Assembly: GCF_042685645.1 (NCBI RefSeq)
Contig: NZ_JBHUNX010000001.1
Span: 4,154,001-4,218,000 of the forward strand
Direction: 5' to 3'
DNA from: Salininema proteolyticum
GTDB lineage: Bacteria; Actinomycetota; Actinomycetes; Mycobacteriales; Micromonosporaceae
DNA length: 64,000 nt
Shown here: piece after piece, positions 44,114 to 51,526 of the stretch
Layout of the letters: every line of letters begins with the position of its first letter
Position numbering within the stretch: the stretch's first letter is position 1
Translations under genes and position numbers: made by a program
The notes under the pieces: model-generated
Database searches by the model: none
Told to the model about the DNA's origin: nothing
The model's input: the letters and a program-made list of their open reading frames with translations, nothing else

Positions 44114-45214
44114 CTAGATGAGGTCGGCGAGGGCGACGTGCGACAGCGCCAACTCGGCCGCCGCCGCGGTGTCGCTCTCGACTTCTGGGAGCAGGCCGCC
44201 GTAGGTATCGGAGGTGACCTTGATCGAAGAATGTCCCAGGCGCCGCTGGATCACCGTGAGAGGCCGCTTCGCCTTGATCAGTTGAGCGGCATGGGAGTGC
44301 CGAAGGTCATGAATCCTGAGAGCCGCGTACGCGGTCTTCCGGAGCGACCGCGACCAGACGTCCAGCGCCGTTGTGTACCTCGCCGGCCGACTGAGCTGCG
44401 AGCCTCGGAAAACATAGCCGTCGGCGGCATGAGGCAGCAATTTCAGAACCTTGACCAGGGATGACGGCAGGCTGATCGTCCTCCTAGATGCCTTGGTCTT
44501 AAGCGGAACGTCCTGAGACTTCCCCTCGATGATCTGGACCTGCGACTCGAATCTGGCTGTTCCCTCGTCAAGGTCCAGGCACTCCCATTTCATCCCCAGG
44601 GCTTCTCCGATCCTGCAGCCGGTCCCAGCGACGAACAGGAAGAGCGGCCTCCAAGCCACCGGCAGCTTGCCGAGGACTTCTGCGAGCTGCCGTTCGTCCA
44701 GATACGTGGGCTCCCGGCGGTTCCACTTCGGCAGTTTGCTGCCGGTGGCAGGGTTGACCCTGATCATGTTCTCCTTCACGGCTGTCTCCAACGCGAGAAA
44801 GAGGTAGCCGTGGACATTGAGGATCGACTTCGGTCCTAGCGGGTCGTAGTCCGCAGATTCCGGCTCGGCCAGGTCGCTGAGCCACTGGCGAATTGCGGCC
44901 CTGTCGATCTGCCCGAAGGTCAGGTGTCCGAGGCGGCCGATCACATGGCGCTTGACGCGGCCGCCCTCAGTTCTGACTGATACCTTCGACCCCAACGTCT
45001 TCGAGTGTGACTTCCACCATTCCTCCGCCCACTGACCGAAATTGGTCTTGCCGGCGTTGGGCTTCAGGGAGCCGTGCTTGATCTTGTCGCCTTCGAGCTC
45101 CTTCATTCGATTCTTGGCAGCGGTCTTGTTGGCGAAACCCGACTCGACAGGGACTTTCCGCCCGTCGACAAGGTCTCTGATCCTGAACTTGTTCCTATGG
45201 GGCTCAACCCACAT
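44114..45214 (-). CDS. int: Phage tyrosine integrase
   Basis: A 366-residue site-specific recombinase. An N-terminal Arg/Lys-rich arm-binding domain and a SAM-like core-binding domain precede the catalytic domain. The catalytic residues are seen in GTGCRIGEALG (Arg I), HDLRHSHAAQL (His-x-x-Arg) and LGHSSIKVTSDTYGG (His and the nucleophilic Tyr). GAAGGAGTGAGG gives good spacing to the ATG at 45214; the GTG six bases earlier has none. It follows the upstream gene with 2 bases between stop and start, so both share a promoter at 45785-45814. Confidence 0.96.
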   Translation of the reverse strand: MWVEPHRNKFRIRDLVDGRKVPVESGFANKTAAKNRMKELEGDKIKHGSLKPNAGKTNFGQWAEEWWKSHSKTLGSKVSVRTEGGRVKRHVIGRLGHLTFGQIDRAAIRQWLSDLAEPESADYDPLGPKSILNVHGYLFLALETAVKENMIRVNPATGSKLPKWNRREPTYLDERQLAEVLGKLPVAWRPLFLFVAGTGCRIGEALGMKWECLDLDEGTARFESQVQIIEGKSQDVPLKTKASRRTISLPSSLVKVLKLLPHAADGYVFRGSQLSRPARYTTALDVWSRSLRKTAYAALRIHDLRHSHAAQLIKAKRPLTVIQRRLGHSSIKVTSDTYGGLLPEVESDTAAAAELALSHVALADLI

Positions 45215-45216
45215 CC

Positions 45217-45744
45217 TCACTCCTTCGGTTGTTTCGGAAACATCGGTATCGGCCGATCTCCTTCCTCGGTCGAGCTTTCGAGCTCCTTGAAGCGTCCCAG
45301 CGCGAGACCTTCACGAAGGTGCTGGATCTCGCCCGAAATCTCGTCGAGTGTCTTTTCGAGCTGGCGGCGCTCCAGGTCCTGCGTGGCGTTGTGCTGTTTT
45401 AGTTCAGCGAGCGACTGCTCAACTCGGCTGACAGCGGTGAAGTCCGACTGGTGCCGCATCGAGCTGAAGCGCCGGCCGAGCTGGTAATCGGCGGCGACGG
45501 CGTACTGCCTGTGGAGGTAGCTGATTCCCCGCCACAGCAGCAGATGGACGAGCGCGACGACCTCGCAGTTGATGCCCACGGCCCACCACATGGAGGCTTT
45601 CGGTGTCGCCGGAGGATTGAGAACGACGACGGTAACTGTAATGCCGATGACCAGGAGGGTCGCTACCGTCGCCGCCTGGAGCAGCCCAGGGCGCTGGTGA
45701 TTTCGGCTTTCGATCTCGCGGATGGACTTGATATCTGAATGCAT
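45217..45744 (-). CDS. Prophage membrane protein with coiled-coil tail
   Basis: A 175-residue protein with two membrane helices (about residues 22-42 and 52-72) and a predicted cytoplasmic coiled coil (roughly 105-145, SRVEQSLAELKQHNATQDLE). No family is recognised. It is co-transcribed with the integrase and controlled by a promoter overlapped by the CGATCATT operator. Being expressed with the lysogeny genes, it is a candidate superinfection-exclusion or host-modifying protein, but that is inference. Confidence 0.7.
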   Translation of the reverse strand: MHSDIKSIREIESRNHQRPGLLQAATVATLLVIGITVTVVVLNPPATPKASMWWAVGINCEVVALVHLLLWRGISYLHRQYAVAADYQLGRRFSSMRHQSDFTAVSRVEQSLAELKQHNATQDLERRQLEKTLDEISGEIQHLREGLALGRFKELESSTEEGDRPIPMFPKQPKE

Positions 45745-45774
45745 CTCCGGGGCTCCTCAGGGGTAAAAGATGAA

Positions 45775-45814
45775 CGATCATTACATGATGGCGAGCACAA
45801 CCACTCTCTGTCAA
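45775..45814 (-). promoter_or_regulatory. Integrase-operon promoter with operator
   Basis: On the minus strand a perfect TTGACA (45809-45814) is 18 bases from CATCAT (45785-45790). AATGATCG/CGATCATT lies at 45775-45782, over the expected transcription start. The start codon follows about 30 bases later. Confidence 0.75.
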
Positions 45815-45903
45815 GTAGTTGACACACCAGAATCTAAAGTGGCTCATAGGAACCCAGATCAACTGGGAGAAAGGAGAACTGACGTCAACTCAGTCCGTGG
45901 CGA

Positions 45904-46482
45904 CTAGGCCGACTTCACCCTCGAGACATCGTTTACGAATCGATCATCTTTGCGGAGGAGTGCTTCATACTGCGCGACAGCGTGGTTTAGGAGGTCGACC
46001 ATCGACTTGCGCTCACCGCCAACCAGGTGCGGGTCCTGGAGGATGTACTGAAGGCGGCGGATCGTAGCTCGGATCTCGTCGAGCGAAGTCCCGTCGAACG
46101 GGTTCATTTCGCCTGCTGGTTCTTCTCCATCAGGGTTGCCCGTCGGCGCCGCGAACCCCAAGATCGCGAACGGCTCAGACGGGTCAAGACCTAGCCCCCG
46201 GCAAAACTGCCTGAGCTTGTGCTGGTGCGGGGCCTTGTCGAAGTTTCCACGCCGCCACCTGTTCAGTTGCGGATAGGAGATTCCAGCCTGGGAAGCGATC
46301 TCAGCGATCGACAGATGGTGCTCGTTCTGGAGCGCGACGACAACGCCATCCACCCACTGCGCGAATTTCTCGCGGTACTCGACACCAGACACACCCCAAT
46401 CATAGTCGGATGGCGCAAGCCCCTCCACAACACTCGTCAACATCTCCCCTCCATTCAAAACCTTCCCCATCCGAACGATCAT
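45904..46482 (-). CDS. XRE-type helix-turn-helix repressor (probable immunity repressor)
   Basis: A 192-residue protein with a lambda-repressor-like HTH: HHLSIAEIASQAGISYPQLN then RWRRG. The C-terminal half (DEIRATIRRLQYILQDPHLV and on) is helical and probably dimerises. It has no LexA-like protease residues. It lies between the minus-strand integrase operon and the plus-strand excisionase gene, the usual place for the lysogeny repressor. The ATG at 46482 has GAGGAC at good spacing; internal ATGs are alternatives. CGATCATT overlaps its own start codon, suggesting autoregulation. Confidence 0.85.
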   Translation of the reverse strand: MIVRMGKVLNGGEMLTSVVEGLAPSDYDWGVSGVEYREKFAQWVDGVVVALQNEHHLSIAEIASQAGISYPQLNRWRRGNFDKAPHQHKLRQFCRGLGLDPSEPFAILGFAAPTGNPDGEEPAGEMNPFDGTSLDEIRATIRRLQYILQDPHLVGGERKSMVDLLNHAVAQYEALLRKDDRFVNDVSRVKSA

Positions 46483-46626
46483 TTATCGTCCTCAACCTTC
46501 ACGATGATAGACCCATCAGTGCCATAACTGCGATCTTACCCCGATCTTCCCAGGCCAAGCAATCATCCGAACGGCTGACTTGCGATCATTACGATCATTT
46601 TGTAGGATCATGTCCATGAATGATCG
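46476..46626. promoter_or_regulatory. Lysogeny switch: CGATCATT operators and early promoter
   Basis: CGATCATT occurs at 46476-46483, 46583-46590 and 46592-46599, and inverted at 46619-46626. TTGCGA (46580-46585) and TAGGAT (46603-46608) are exactly 17 bases apart, so two operators fill the space between -35 and -10. The predicted start falls at about 46615, next to the ATG at 46616. A TATCAT at 46504-46509 (minus) is a plausible -10 for the repressor. Confidence 0.75.
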
Positions 46627-46876
46627 AGAAGATGAGAGGCCCCAGACCGGTCTCCGCACCAAGGAGCAAGCAGCGGCTTGGCTCCAGGTTCCCGAGTCGT
46701 GGGTCACGCAGAAGGTCTCCGCCAGGGCGATCCCGTTCACCAGGGTCGGAAAGCATGTGCGGTTCTCGGTGGACCACCTCGAGGCGATCGCCGCCAACGG
46801 CGAAGAAGCCCCGCCGGAATACGGAATGCAGCTCGCCAAGCTGCGAAGAGAGAAGCAACTGACCGGAGAGAAATAG
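46616..46876 (+). CDS. Excisionase-like small DNA-binding protein
   Basis: An 86-residue protein with a MerR-like winged helix of the excisionase type: RTKEQAAAWLQVPESWVTQK, then AIPFTRVGKHVRFSVDHLEA. It probably bends DNA for integrase or controls the switch. It is the first gene of the rightward early operon. The ATG at 46616 is chosen; the promoter position predicts a leaderless or near-leaderless message. An ATG at 46610 is closer to the -10 than a transcript would normally start. Confidence 0.8.
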   Translation: MNDREDERPQTGLRTKEQAAAWLQVPESWVTQKVSARAIPFTRVGKHVRFSVDHLEAIAANGEEAPPEYGMQLAKLRREKQLTGEK

Positions 46877-46885
46877 CCGTCGAAA

Positions 46886-46920
46886 GCTGCTTCCGGCCGT
46901 TACAGCCGACCGGAAGCAGC
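46886..46920 (+). terminator. Hairpin after the excisionase-like gene
   Basis: GCTGCTTCCGG (46886-46896) and CCGGAAGCAGC (46910-46920) form a perfect 11-bp stem with a 13-base loop but no T-tract. It may attenuate early transcription. Confidence 0.55.
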
Positions 46921-46955
46921 AGGCAGGACAACCGTTGAAAAGGAGAGCTGTCCTG

Positions 46956-47219
46956 ATGAAAAGCAACCTTACCAACCTCCGCGAGACCGCGCGATTGGCG
47001 CGGCTCGATGCGACGCACCTGGAGAAGGGGTTGAAGAACATGAGCGAGTGTGGCGACCGTCGTCGGCTCCTCAGTCCTTGGGCTTATACCTCGGAGAAGG
47101 CGCTCGCAGACATCGAGTCGGCCATCGACCACCTTACGGAGGTCCGCGAAACGGTCGCGGCGATGCGCGAGGCCGAATTCGAAGCCGCGTTCCGGATCGG
47201 TGGTGGTCGGGGTGAATGA
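46956..47219 (+). CDS. Small early phage protein
   Basis: An 87-residue helical protein of unknown function, with heptad-like patterns (NLRETARLARLDATHLEKGL; ESAIDHLTEVRETVAAMREA). AGGAGA lies nine bases before the ATG. Its stop overlaps the GTG start region of the next gene. Confidence 0.65.
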   Translation: MKSNLTNLRETARLARLDATHLEKGLKNMSECGDRRRLLSPWAYTSEKALADIESAIDHLTEVRETVAAMREAEFEAAFRIGGGRGE

Positions 47220-47412
47220 CGTCTTCGACTGCATCGAGCCAGCCGCCTGGCGGGTGGAGACGCTCGAATCGCAGTGGTACGTCTGCGAGGCCCACCACTT
47301 GGAGGTGTTCTCCGCCTGCTTCCGCGCCGGACACGTCCCGACCTCCCACCGCACCGAGGGCACGTCCCGCTTGTGCGGCGCGGACCGTGCGGCGACGGAG
47401 GGGCTGCGATGA
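47212..47412 (+). CDS. Small early phage protein with Cys/His residues
   Basis: A 66-residue protein beginning at a GTG within the end of the previous gene. Cys and His residues (WYVCEAHHLEVFSACF; RLCGADRAA) suggest a small metal-binding fold, but there is no defined family. Its stop overlaps the next ATG (ATGA). Confidence 0.5.
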   Translation: MNDVFDCIEPAAWRVETLESQWYVCEAHHLEVFSACFRAGHVPTSHRTEGTSRLCGADRAATEGLR

Positions 47413-47732
47413 ACCACGACGACACCCAGGAACTCCCGACCGTGCAGGCCTCACCGTATGCCGCGGCGGTGGCCCAGATGTCCGCCTTGATCGGCCAGGT
47501 CGGGCGGCACCTGGCAAAGGCCGACGACCCTGACCGGCTCACCGCGAGCGCAGCTCTTCGCCACGCCGGCGTGAACCTGGCGGAGTTGGAGAACGTGCTC
47601 GAAGCGCTTCGTTCGCGGATCGACGCCGATCTGTCGGACCGTCAAGTCGAGGCGGCCGCCGTCCTCGACGACGCCTTCGGCGCTATTGCGCCTGACGGGG
47701 CCGGTACGGCCGAGTCCGGCTCGAACACCTGA
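47409..47732 (+). CDS. Small early phage protein, helical
   Basis: A 107-residue protein of unknown function: largely alpha-helical, acidic, with AAAVAQMSALIGQVGRHLAK and LAELENVLEALRSRIDADLS. It is coupled to the preceding gene by an ATGA overlap and followed by a hairpin. Confidence 0.65.
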   Translation: MNHDDTQELPTVQASPYAAAVAQMSALIGQVGRHLAKADDPDRLTASAALRHAGVNLAELENVLEALRSRIDADLSDRQVEAAAVLDDAFGAIAPDGAGTAESGSNT

Positions 47733-47742
47733 CACCACCACC

Positions 47743-47766
47743 GGGGCGGAGCGCGAGCTCCGCCCC
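47743..47766 (+). terminator. Hairpin in the early operon
   Basis: GGGGCGGAG (47743-47751) and CTCCGCCCC (47758-47766) form a perfect 9-bp stem with a 6-base loop followed by TCTTCCTT. It probably acts as a weak terminator or attenuator. Confidence 0.65.
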
Positions 47767-47788
47767 TCTTCCTTGCCGAGGAGGCTCG

Positions 47789-48031
47789 ATGAACCACCCC
47801 ACCGCCGCCGGCGCCCTTGCGGCGCTGCGCGAGGCTCTGGCAGTCGATTGCGACGCCGCCCGCGCCGCCCAGCACGAGGCCCGCAACGAGCCGACGCACA
47901 CGCGTATCTACTTCGACGGCCAGTTCTTGGCCGCCGCGCGGGCGTTCGCTCATGTCCTCGTCGTCCTCGGTGAGCATCCCGATCTTGATACCGCCATCCA
48001 GCACATTGACAACGGAGGCATTCAGCAATGA
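47789..48031 (+). CDS. Small early phage protein
   Basis: An 80-residue protein of unknown function (LREALAVDCDAARAAQHEAR; YFDGQFLAAARAFAHVLVVL). GAGGAGG lies just upstream of the ATG. It ends in an ATGA overlap with the next gene. Confidence 0.65.
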   Translation: MNHPTAAGALAALREALAVDCDAARAAQHEARNEPTHTRIYFDGQFLAAARAFAHVLVVLGEHPDLDTAIQHIDNGGIQQ

Positions 48032-48342
48032 CCGACACCCACACCACCGGAACGACCTGCCATGGCTGCACGTGCGCCGGGTACGCCCAGACCATCGGCC
48101 ACCTCGTCGCGCTCGCCGGAGAACTGCGGGCGCAACGGGACGTCGCGCGGGCCGTGGCGGCCGCGATGGAGGCGCAGCTCGCCGAGATCGAGGACCGTTT
48201 CAAAGCCGAGCGGCGCGCGAAGGAGCGCGACGCCGGCCAGCCCACATGGGCGGGCGGCGCGTGGGCGCAAGCGGTCGTCTCGCACATCATCGTTCTCCAG
48301 ATCACCGACCCCGAACGCCTCGACTGCGACGAGCGGTCCTAG
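48028..48342 (+). CDS. Small early phage protein with N-terminal Cys cluster
   Basis: A 104-residue protein. The N-terminal CHGCTC may bind a metal. A long amphipathic helix follows (RDVARAVAAAMEAQLAEIED and on), so it probably dimerises. Function unknown. Confidence 0.65.
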   Translation: MTDTHTTGTTCHGCTCAGYAQTIGHLVALAGELRAQRDVARAVAAAMEAQLAEIEDRFKAERRAKERDAGQPTWAGGAWAQAVVSHIIVLQITDPERLDCDERS

Positions 48343-48350
48343 GTGGTCCG

Positions 48351-49460
48351 GTGGCACGCACGGAAGCACGCGTCAAGACATCAATCTGGGACGACCGCGA
48401 CTTCGTCCTACTCACCGCCGAAGGCCAGCGGGTCTATCTGTTCCTGATCTCGCAGGCCGACGTGTCGCAATGCGGCGTGCTGGCCCTGCGGGTGCGCCGG
48501 TGGGCGCGCAAGCTGCGCGTCGAGAGCGTCGAGCTCACCCGCACTCTGACCACGTTGGAGCGGTTCGGGTTCGTGGCCATCGACGATGACGAAGAGGAGC
48601 TCCTCGTCCGTTCGTTCGTCCGCAACGACGGCGTCCACAAGCAACCGAACATCCTCCGGGCCGCCCGCCGCGCTCTGGGCGAGGTTGCCTCCGACGCATT
48701 GAAAGAGGTCCTCCGGATCGAGCTGGAGCGGCTGCGCGCCCATCACGCCGATGAGATGGCCGACAGCGCCAAAGGGGTACTCGCTGAGATGATCGCCGAG
48801 CTCCCCGAGCCCTCCCCGAAGGATGAACCGGAGGAGCTGGAGGTGGACGAACTACCCATTGGCGAAGCTTCGGAGGAAACCTCCGGTGAACCCATGCCGG
48901 AACCCTCGGAGGAGAGGGTCGGGAAAGGGTTCGGCGAACCCTTCCGGGAACCCTTCGCCGAAGGGTTCGCCGAGGGCTCGGGGGTGGGGGCTAGGGGAGG
49001 GGGAAACCCTCCTGTAAGTGGAACTCAAGTAAGAAATTCTCTTCGTTCCTCGCCTCCGACGAGCAACACCGACGACGAGTCCGACGAGCCTCGCTCGAAA
49101 GGGCCGCGAGCGCGTCCTCCGGAGCCTCCTCGGGAGGACGTGGTGCGGATCTGCGAGGCACTGGTCGAACATCGCAAGGCGCTCAAGTGCAAGTTGCCGG
49201 CGATCACAGAGGGGTGGAAGCGCGAGGCGCGGCGTTTGTTCGATCTGGACAAGCGGCCTTTCGATGAGGCGTTGAAGGTGTTGGCCTGGAGTCAGAACCA
49301 CCATTTCTGGAGTTCCAACATCGCCTCGATCCCGAAGTTCCGCGAGCAGTACGACAAGCTGCGCCTCCAGATGGAGAACCAGGGCGCGGCACCGGGGCGG
49401 ACGCCCCACCAGCCGTATCGCGACCCTGTTGACCCCTCGGCGTACGACGAGCCCTTTTAG
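48351..49460 (+). CDS. Phage replication-initiator-like protein
   Basis: A 369-residue protein. The N-terminal 130 residues look like a winged-helix replisome-organiser domain (SIWDDRDFVLLTAEGQRVYL; QCGVLALRVRRWARKL; FVRNDGVHKQPNIL). A central acidic Pro/Gly linker follows with imperfect repeats of GEPxxEPxxEGF. The C-terminal domain (KLPAITEGWKREARRLFDLD; VLAWSQNHHFWSSNIASIPK) is the conserved region of actinophage DnaD-like replication proteins. It precedes a DnaC-like loader, as expected for an origin-binding initiator. GTG start with AGGTGG upstream. Confidence 0.75.
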   Translation: MARTEARVKTSIWDDRDFVLLTAEGQRVYLFLISQADVSQCGVLALRVRRWARKLRVESVELTRTLTTLERFGFVAIDDDEEELLVRSFVRNDGVHKQPNILRAARRALGEVASDALKEVLRIELERLRAHHADEMADSAKGVLAEMIAELPEPSPKDEPEELEVDELPIGEASEETSGEPMPEPSEERVGKGFGEPFREPFAEGFAEGSGVGARGGGNPPVSGTQVRNSLRSSPPTSNTDDESDEPRSKGPRARPPEPPREDVVRICEALVEHRKALKCKLPAITEGWKREARRLFDLDKRPFDEALKVLAWSQNHHFWSSNIASIPKFREQYDKLRLQMENQGAAPGRTPHQPYRDPVDPSAYDEPF

Positions 49461-49471
49461 GAGTGATTCAC

Positions 49472-50227
49472 ATGGGCGACAACCTGTCGAGCATTCCGGC
49501 CGACAACCCGTTCATCCGCCACATCCGCGGCGAGCGTCGGCGGCCGCGGCGCACCGAGGACCCCGACCGGTGCCGCTTCCATCCGGACAAGCCGCGTATC
49601 GGCTGCTCGGACTGTCTGACCGACGCGCGTGTGGAGGGCGACCTTGAAGCGATTGCGCGATGGCACGCGGCGGTGCAGGCCGGGGAGTGCGACGCGCGGT
49701 TTCCACCGCGGTTTCGCACCGCGCAGCCGAGCGAGCCGGAGATTGCCGCATGGGTCGGCGAGTGGGAAGCGCGCGAGGACCCTCCGGGCCTGCTCATCCT
49801 CGGCTCGGTCGGCGTTGGTAAGACACACCAGGCATTCGGGGCGCTGCGGGCGGCGGTGACCGGGGCGCGTCCAGTGAAGTGGGCGGCGGTGAGTGCTGGG
49901 GCGATGTTCGACTCCCTCCGCCCTGGCGACAAGCGCGACCCCGAGAAGGCGATGAACTCTTATCTCACCGTTCCCCTGGTCCTGGTCGACGACCTCGGAG
50001 CGGGAAAGACCAGCGAGTGGACCGAGGACGTCGTCTTTCGCGTCATCGACGGCCGCTATGCCGCCGAGCTGCCGGTCATCGTCACCAGCAACGGGACCCC
50101 CGTCGAGCTGCGCGAGCGCCTCGGCGACCGGGTCGTCTCGCGCCTGGCCGAGATGTGCCGGCGCGTCCACCTCACCGGCCCCGACCGGCGCCGCCAGGCC
50201 GCGGCCGAGCAGAGGCGGGCGGCATGA
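49472..50227 (+). CDS. DnaC-like helicase loader ATPase
   Basis: A 251-residue AAA+ ATPase that would recruit the host DnaB to phage origins. An N-terminal segment with CRFHPDKPRIGCSDC may bind zinc. Walker A is ILGSVGVGKTHQAFGALRAA, Walker B is LVLVDDLGAGKTSE, sensor 1 is PVIVTSNGTP, and the Arg finger region is RLGDRVVSRLAEMC. AGGAG lies eight bases before the ATG at 49472. It overlaps the next start. Confidence 0.88.
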   Translation: MGDNLSSIPADNPFIRHIRGERRRPRRTEDPDRCRFHPDKPRIGCSDCLTDARVEGDLEAIARWHAAVQAGECDARFPPRFRTAQPSEPEIAAWVGEWEAREDPPGLLILGSVGVGKTHQAFGALRAAVTGARPVKWAAVSAGAMFDSLRPGDKRDPEKAMNSYLTVPLVLVDDLGAGKTSEWTEDVVFRVIDGRYAAELPVIVTSNGTPVELRERLGDRVVSRLAEMCRRVHLTGPDRRRQAAAEQRRAA

Positions 50228-50967
50228 GCGACTACCGCGCCTGCCCCATTTGCCCCGCCTACGGTCACGAGGAGGCGAACCTGTGGGTGCGCGAGCGCGT
50301 CTGTGAGCACTGCCGCGGCCGCCTCGCCTCCCACCTCGCGGCACTGCCCGCGCAGTGGAAGCGGTTGGACGCGACTCCCATACGCGGGGAGACGGAGCGC
50401 GTCGGCGGGACATGGCGCGTCTCGGTCGGCGCGCGCCTGGCTGTGCTCGACCAGCTTGTCCCGGCCACCGCAACCCACCTCGCGCCCCTCGTCGGCGACG
50501 CGGGCGACCAGGAGGGGCGGCTCCCGGCCGCGCAACTGCTCGCCGCGATTGTCGATGACTGGCAATCCGCCCGCGTCCTGGCCGACGGCCGCCGCGAAGA
50601 CGGCCCGCTCCTGGGAGTGACTGCGATGTGCGCATGGCTGTCCGACCGCCTCGAATGGGCCTGCCGCCACCACGCCGACGCTCTCGCCGACCAGGGCGCG
50701 GAGCTGCGCGCCGCTGTCGGGCACCTGCGAGCGCTCAATGGCGACCTGCCGCGCCGCTCCCGGATGCTCCCCGGCGTCCCCTGTCCTGGCTGCGACCAGA
50801 CCGCGCTTTACCACCTGTCCGGCGGCGACGACGTCGCGTGTAGCCGATGCGGGCTCACCGGCTCGTGGGAGGACTACCACCGGTGGATCAAGCTGCTCGC
50901 CGCCTACATGAGACCCAAATTCCAAGGCCCCGAAGGAGACCGATATGACGCTGATCGTGACCAGTGA
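50224..50967 (+). CDS. Phage zinc-finger protein
   Basis: A 247-residue protein with zinc-binding motifs at both ends (CPICPAYG with CEHCRG; CPGCDQTALYHLSGGDDVAC with SRCG). The middle is helical. It may bind DNA in replication, but I know no family. It is coupled to the loader by an ATGA overlap and its last 23 bases overlap the next gene. Confidence 0.7.
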   Translation: MSDYRACPICPAYGHEEANLWVRERVCEHCRGRLASHLAALPAQWKRLDATPIRGETERVGGTWRVSVGARLAVLDQLVPATATHLAPLVGDAGDQEGRLPAAQLLAAIVDDWQSARVLADGRREDGPLLGVTAMCAWLSDRLEWACRHHADALADQGAELRAAVGHLRALNGDLPRRSRMLPGVPCPGCDQTALYHLSGGDDVACSRCGLTGSWEDYHRWIKLLAAYMRPKFQGPEGDRYDADRDQ

Positions 50968-51493
50968 CGACGCCGAGGACATCCTCGCCTCCCTCGAACT
51001 CGCGCAACAGGCCATCGCCGCGACCGGAGGCGATCCGCGCGCCATGGTGGCGCACATCGGCCGACTCCAGCTCCTCGCCGAGGACGTCCGGGCGCATCGC
51101 GGTTCCCATGGGACGGCGCGAAGTCCGGCTCGGGTGGCGATGTGCGGGTGCGGGAGGAGCGTGTCCGACGCGTCGAAGTGGACCATCGCCTCTCACACCG
51201 ACGGTTCCGGCGCGGCGGCGCTGTATCATTCTTGCCGCCCAGGTGAGCCATTGGCCAAGGTCGAGGCCGAATCACTGGCGCGTGTCCTGGCGTTGGCTGC
51301 GCACCACGATTGCGCCTCCGCCCGCGCGGTGCGGGGCTGGCCTGTCGAGTTGGCCGTCCACGGCGTCGACGAGAGAACCGGGACCGCTACCGTGGCCGTC
51401 GCCGGCCAGGAGGTCACCTGTGCCAGGGCCGTCGCGCTGGAACTGCTTGTCAATGCCTCCGGCCTCGCGCCGGACCACTCCCGCGAGGAATAG
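50945..51493 (+). CDS. Phage protein of unknown function
   Basis: A 182-residue protein starting inside the end of the zinc-finger gene, with GAAGGAGAC before the ATG. A CGCGRSVSDASK segment and HSCRPGEP might bind metal. The C-terminal region is a small alpha/beta fold (VAVAGQEVTCARAVALELLV). No function is recognised. Confidence 0.65.
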   Translation: MTLIVTSDDAEDILASLELAQQAIAATGGDPRAMVAHIGRLQLLAEDVRAHRGSHGTARSPARVAMCGCGRSVSDASKWTIASHTDGSGAAALYHSCRPGEPLAKVEAESLARVLALAAHHDCASARAVRGWPVELAVHGVDERTGTATVAVAGQEVTCARAVALELLVNASGLAPDHSREE

Positions 51494-51526
51494 GCGGGGC
51501 CGATGCGGGGGCCTACAATGGGGCGC

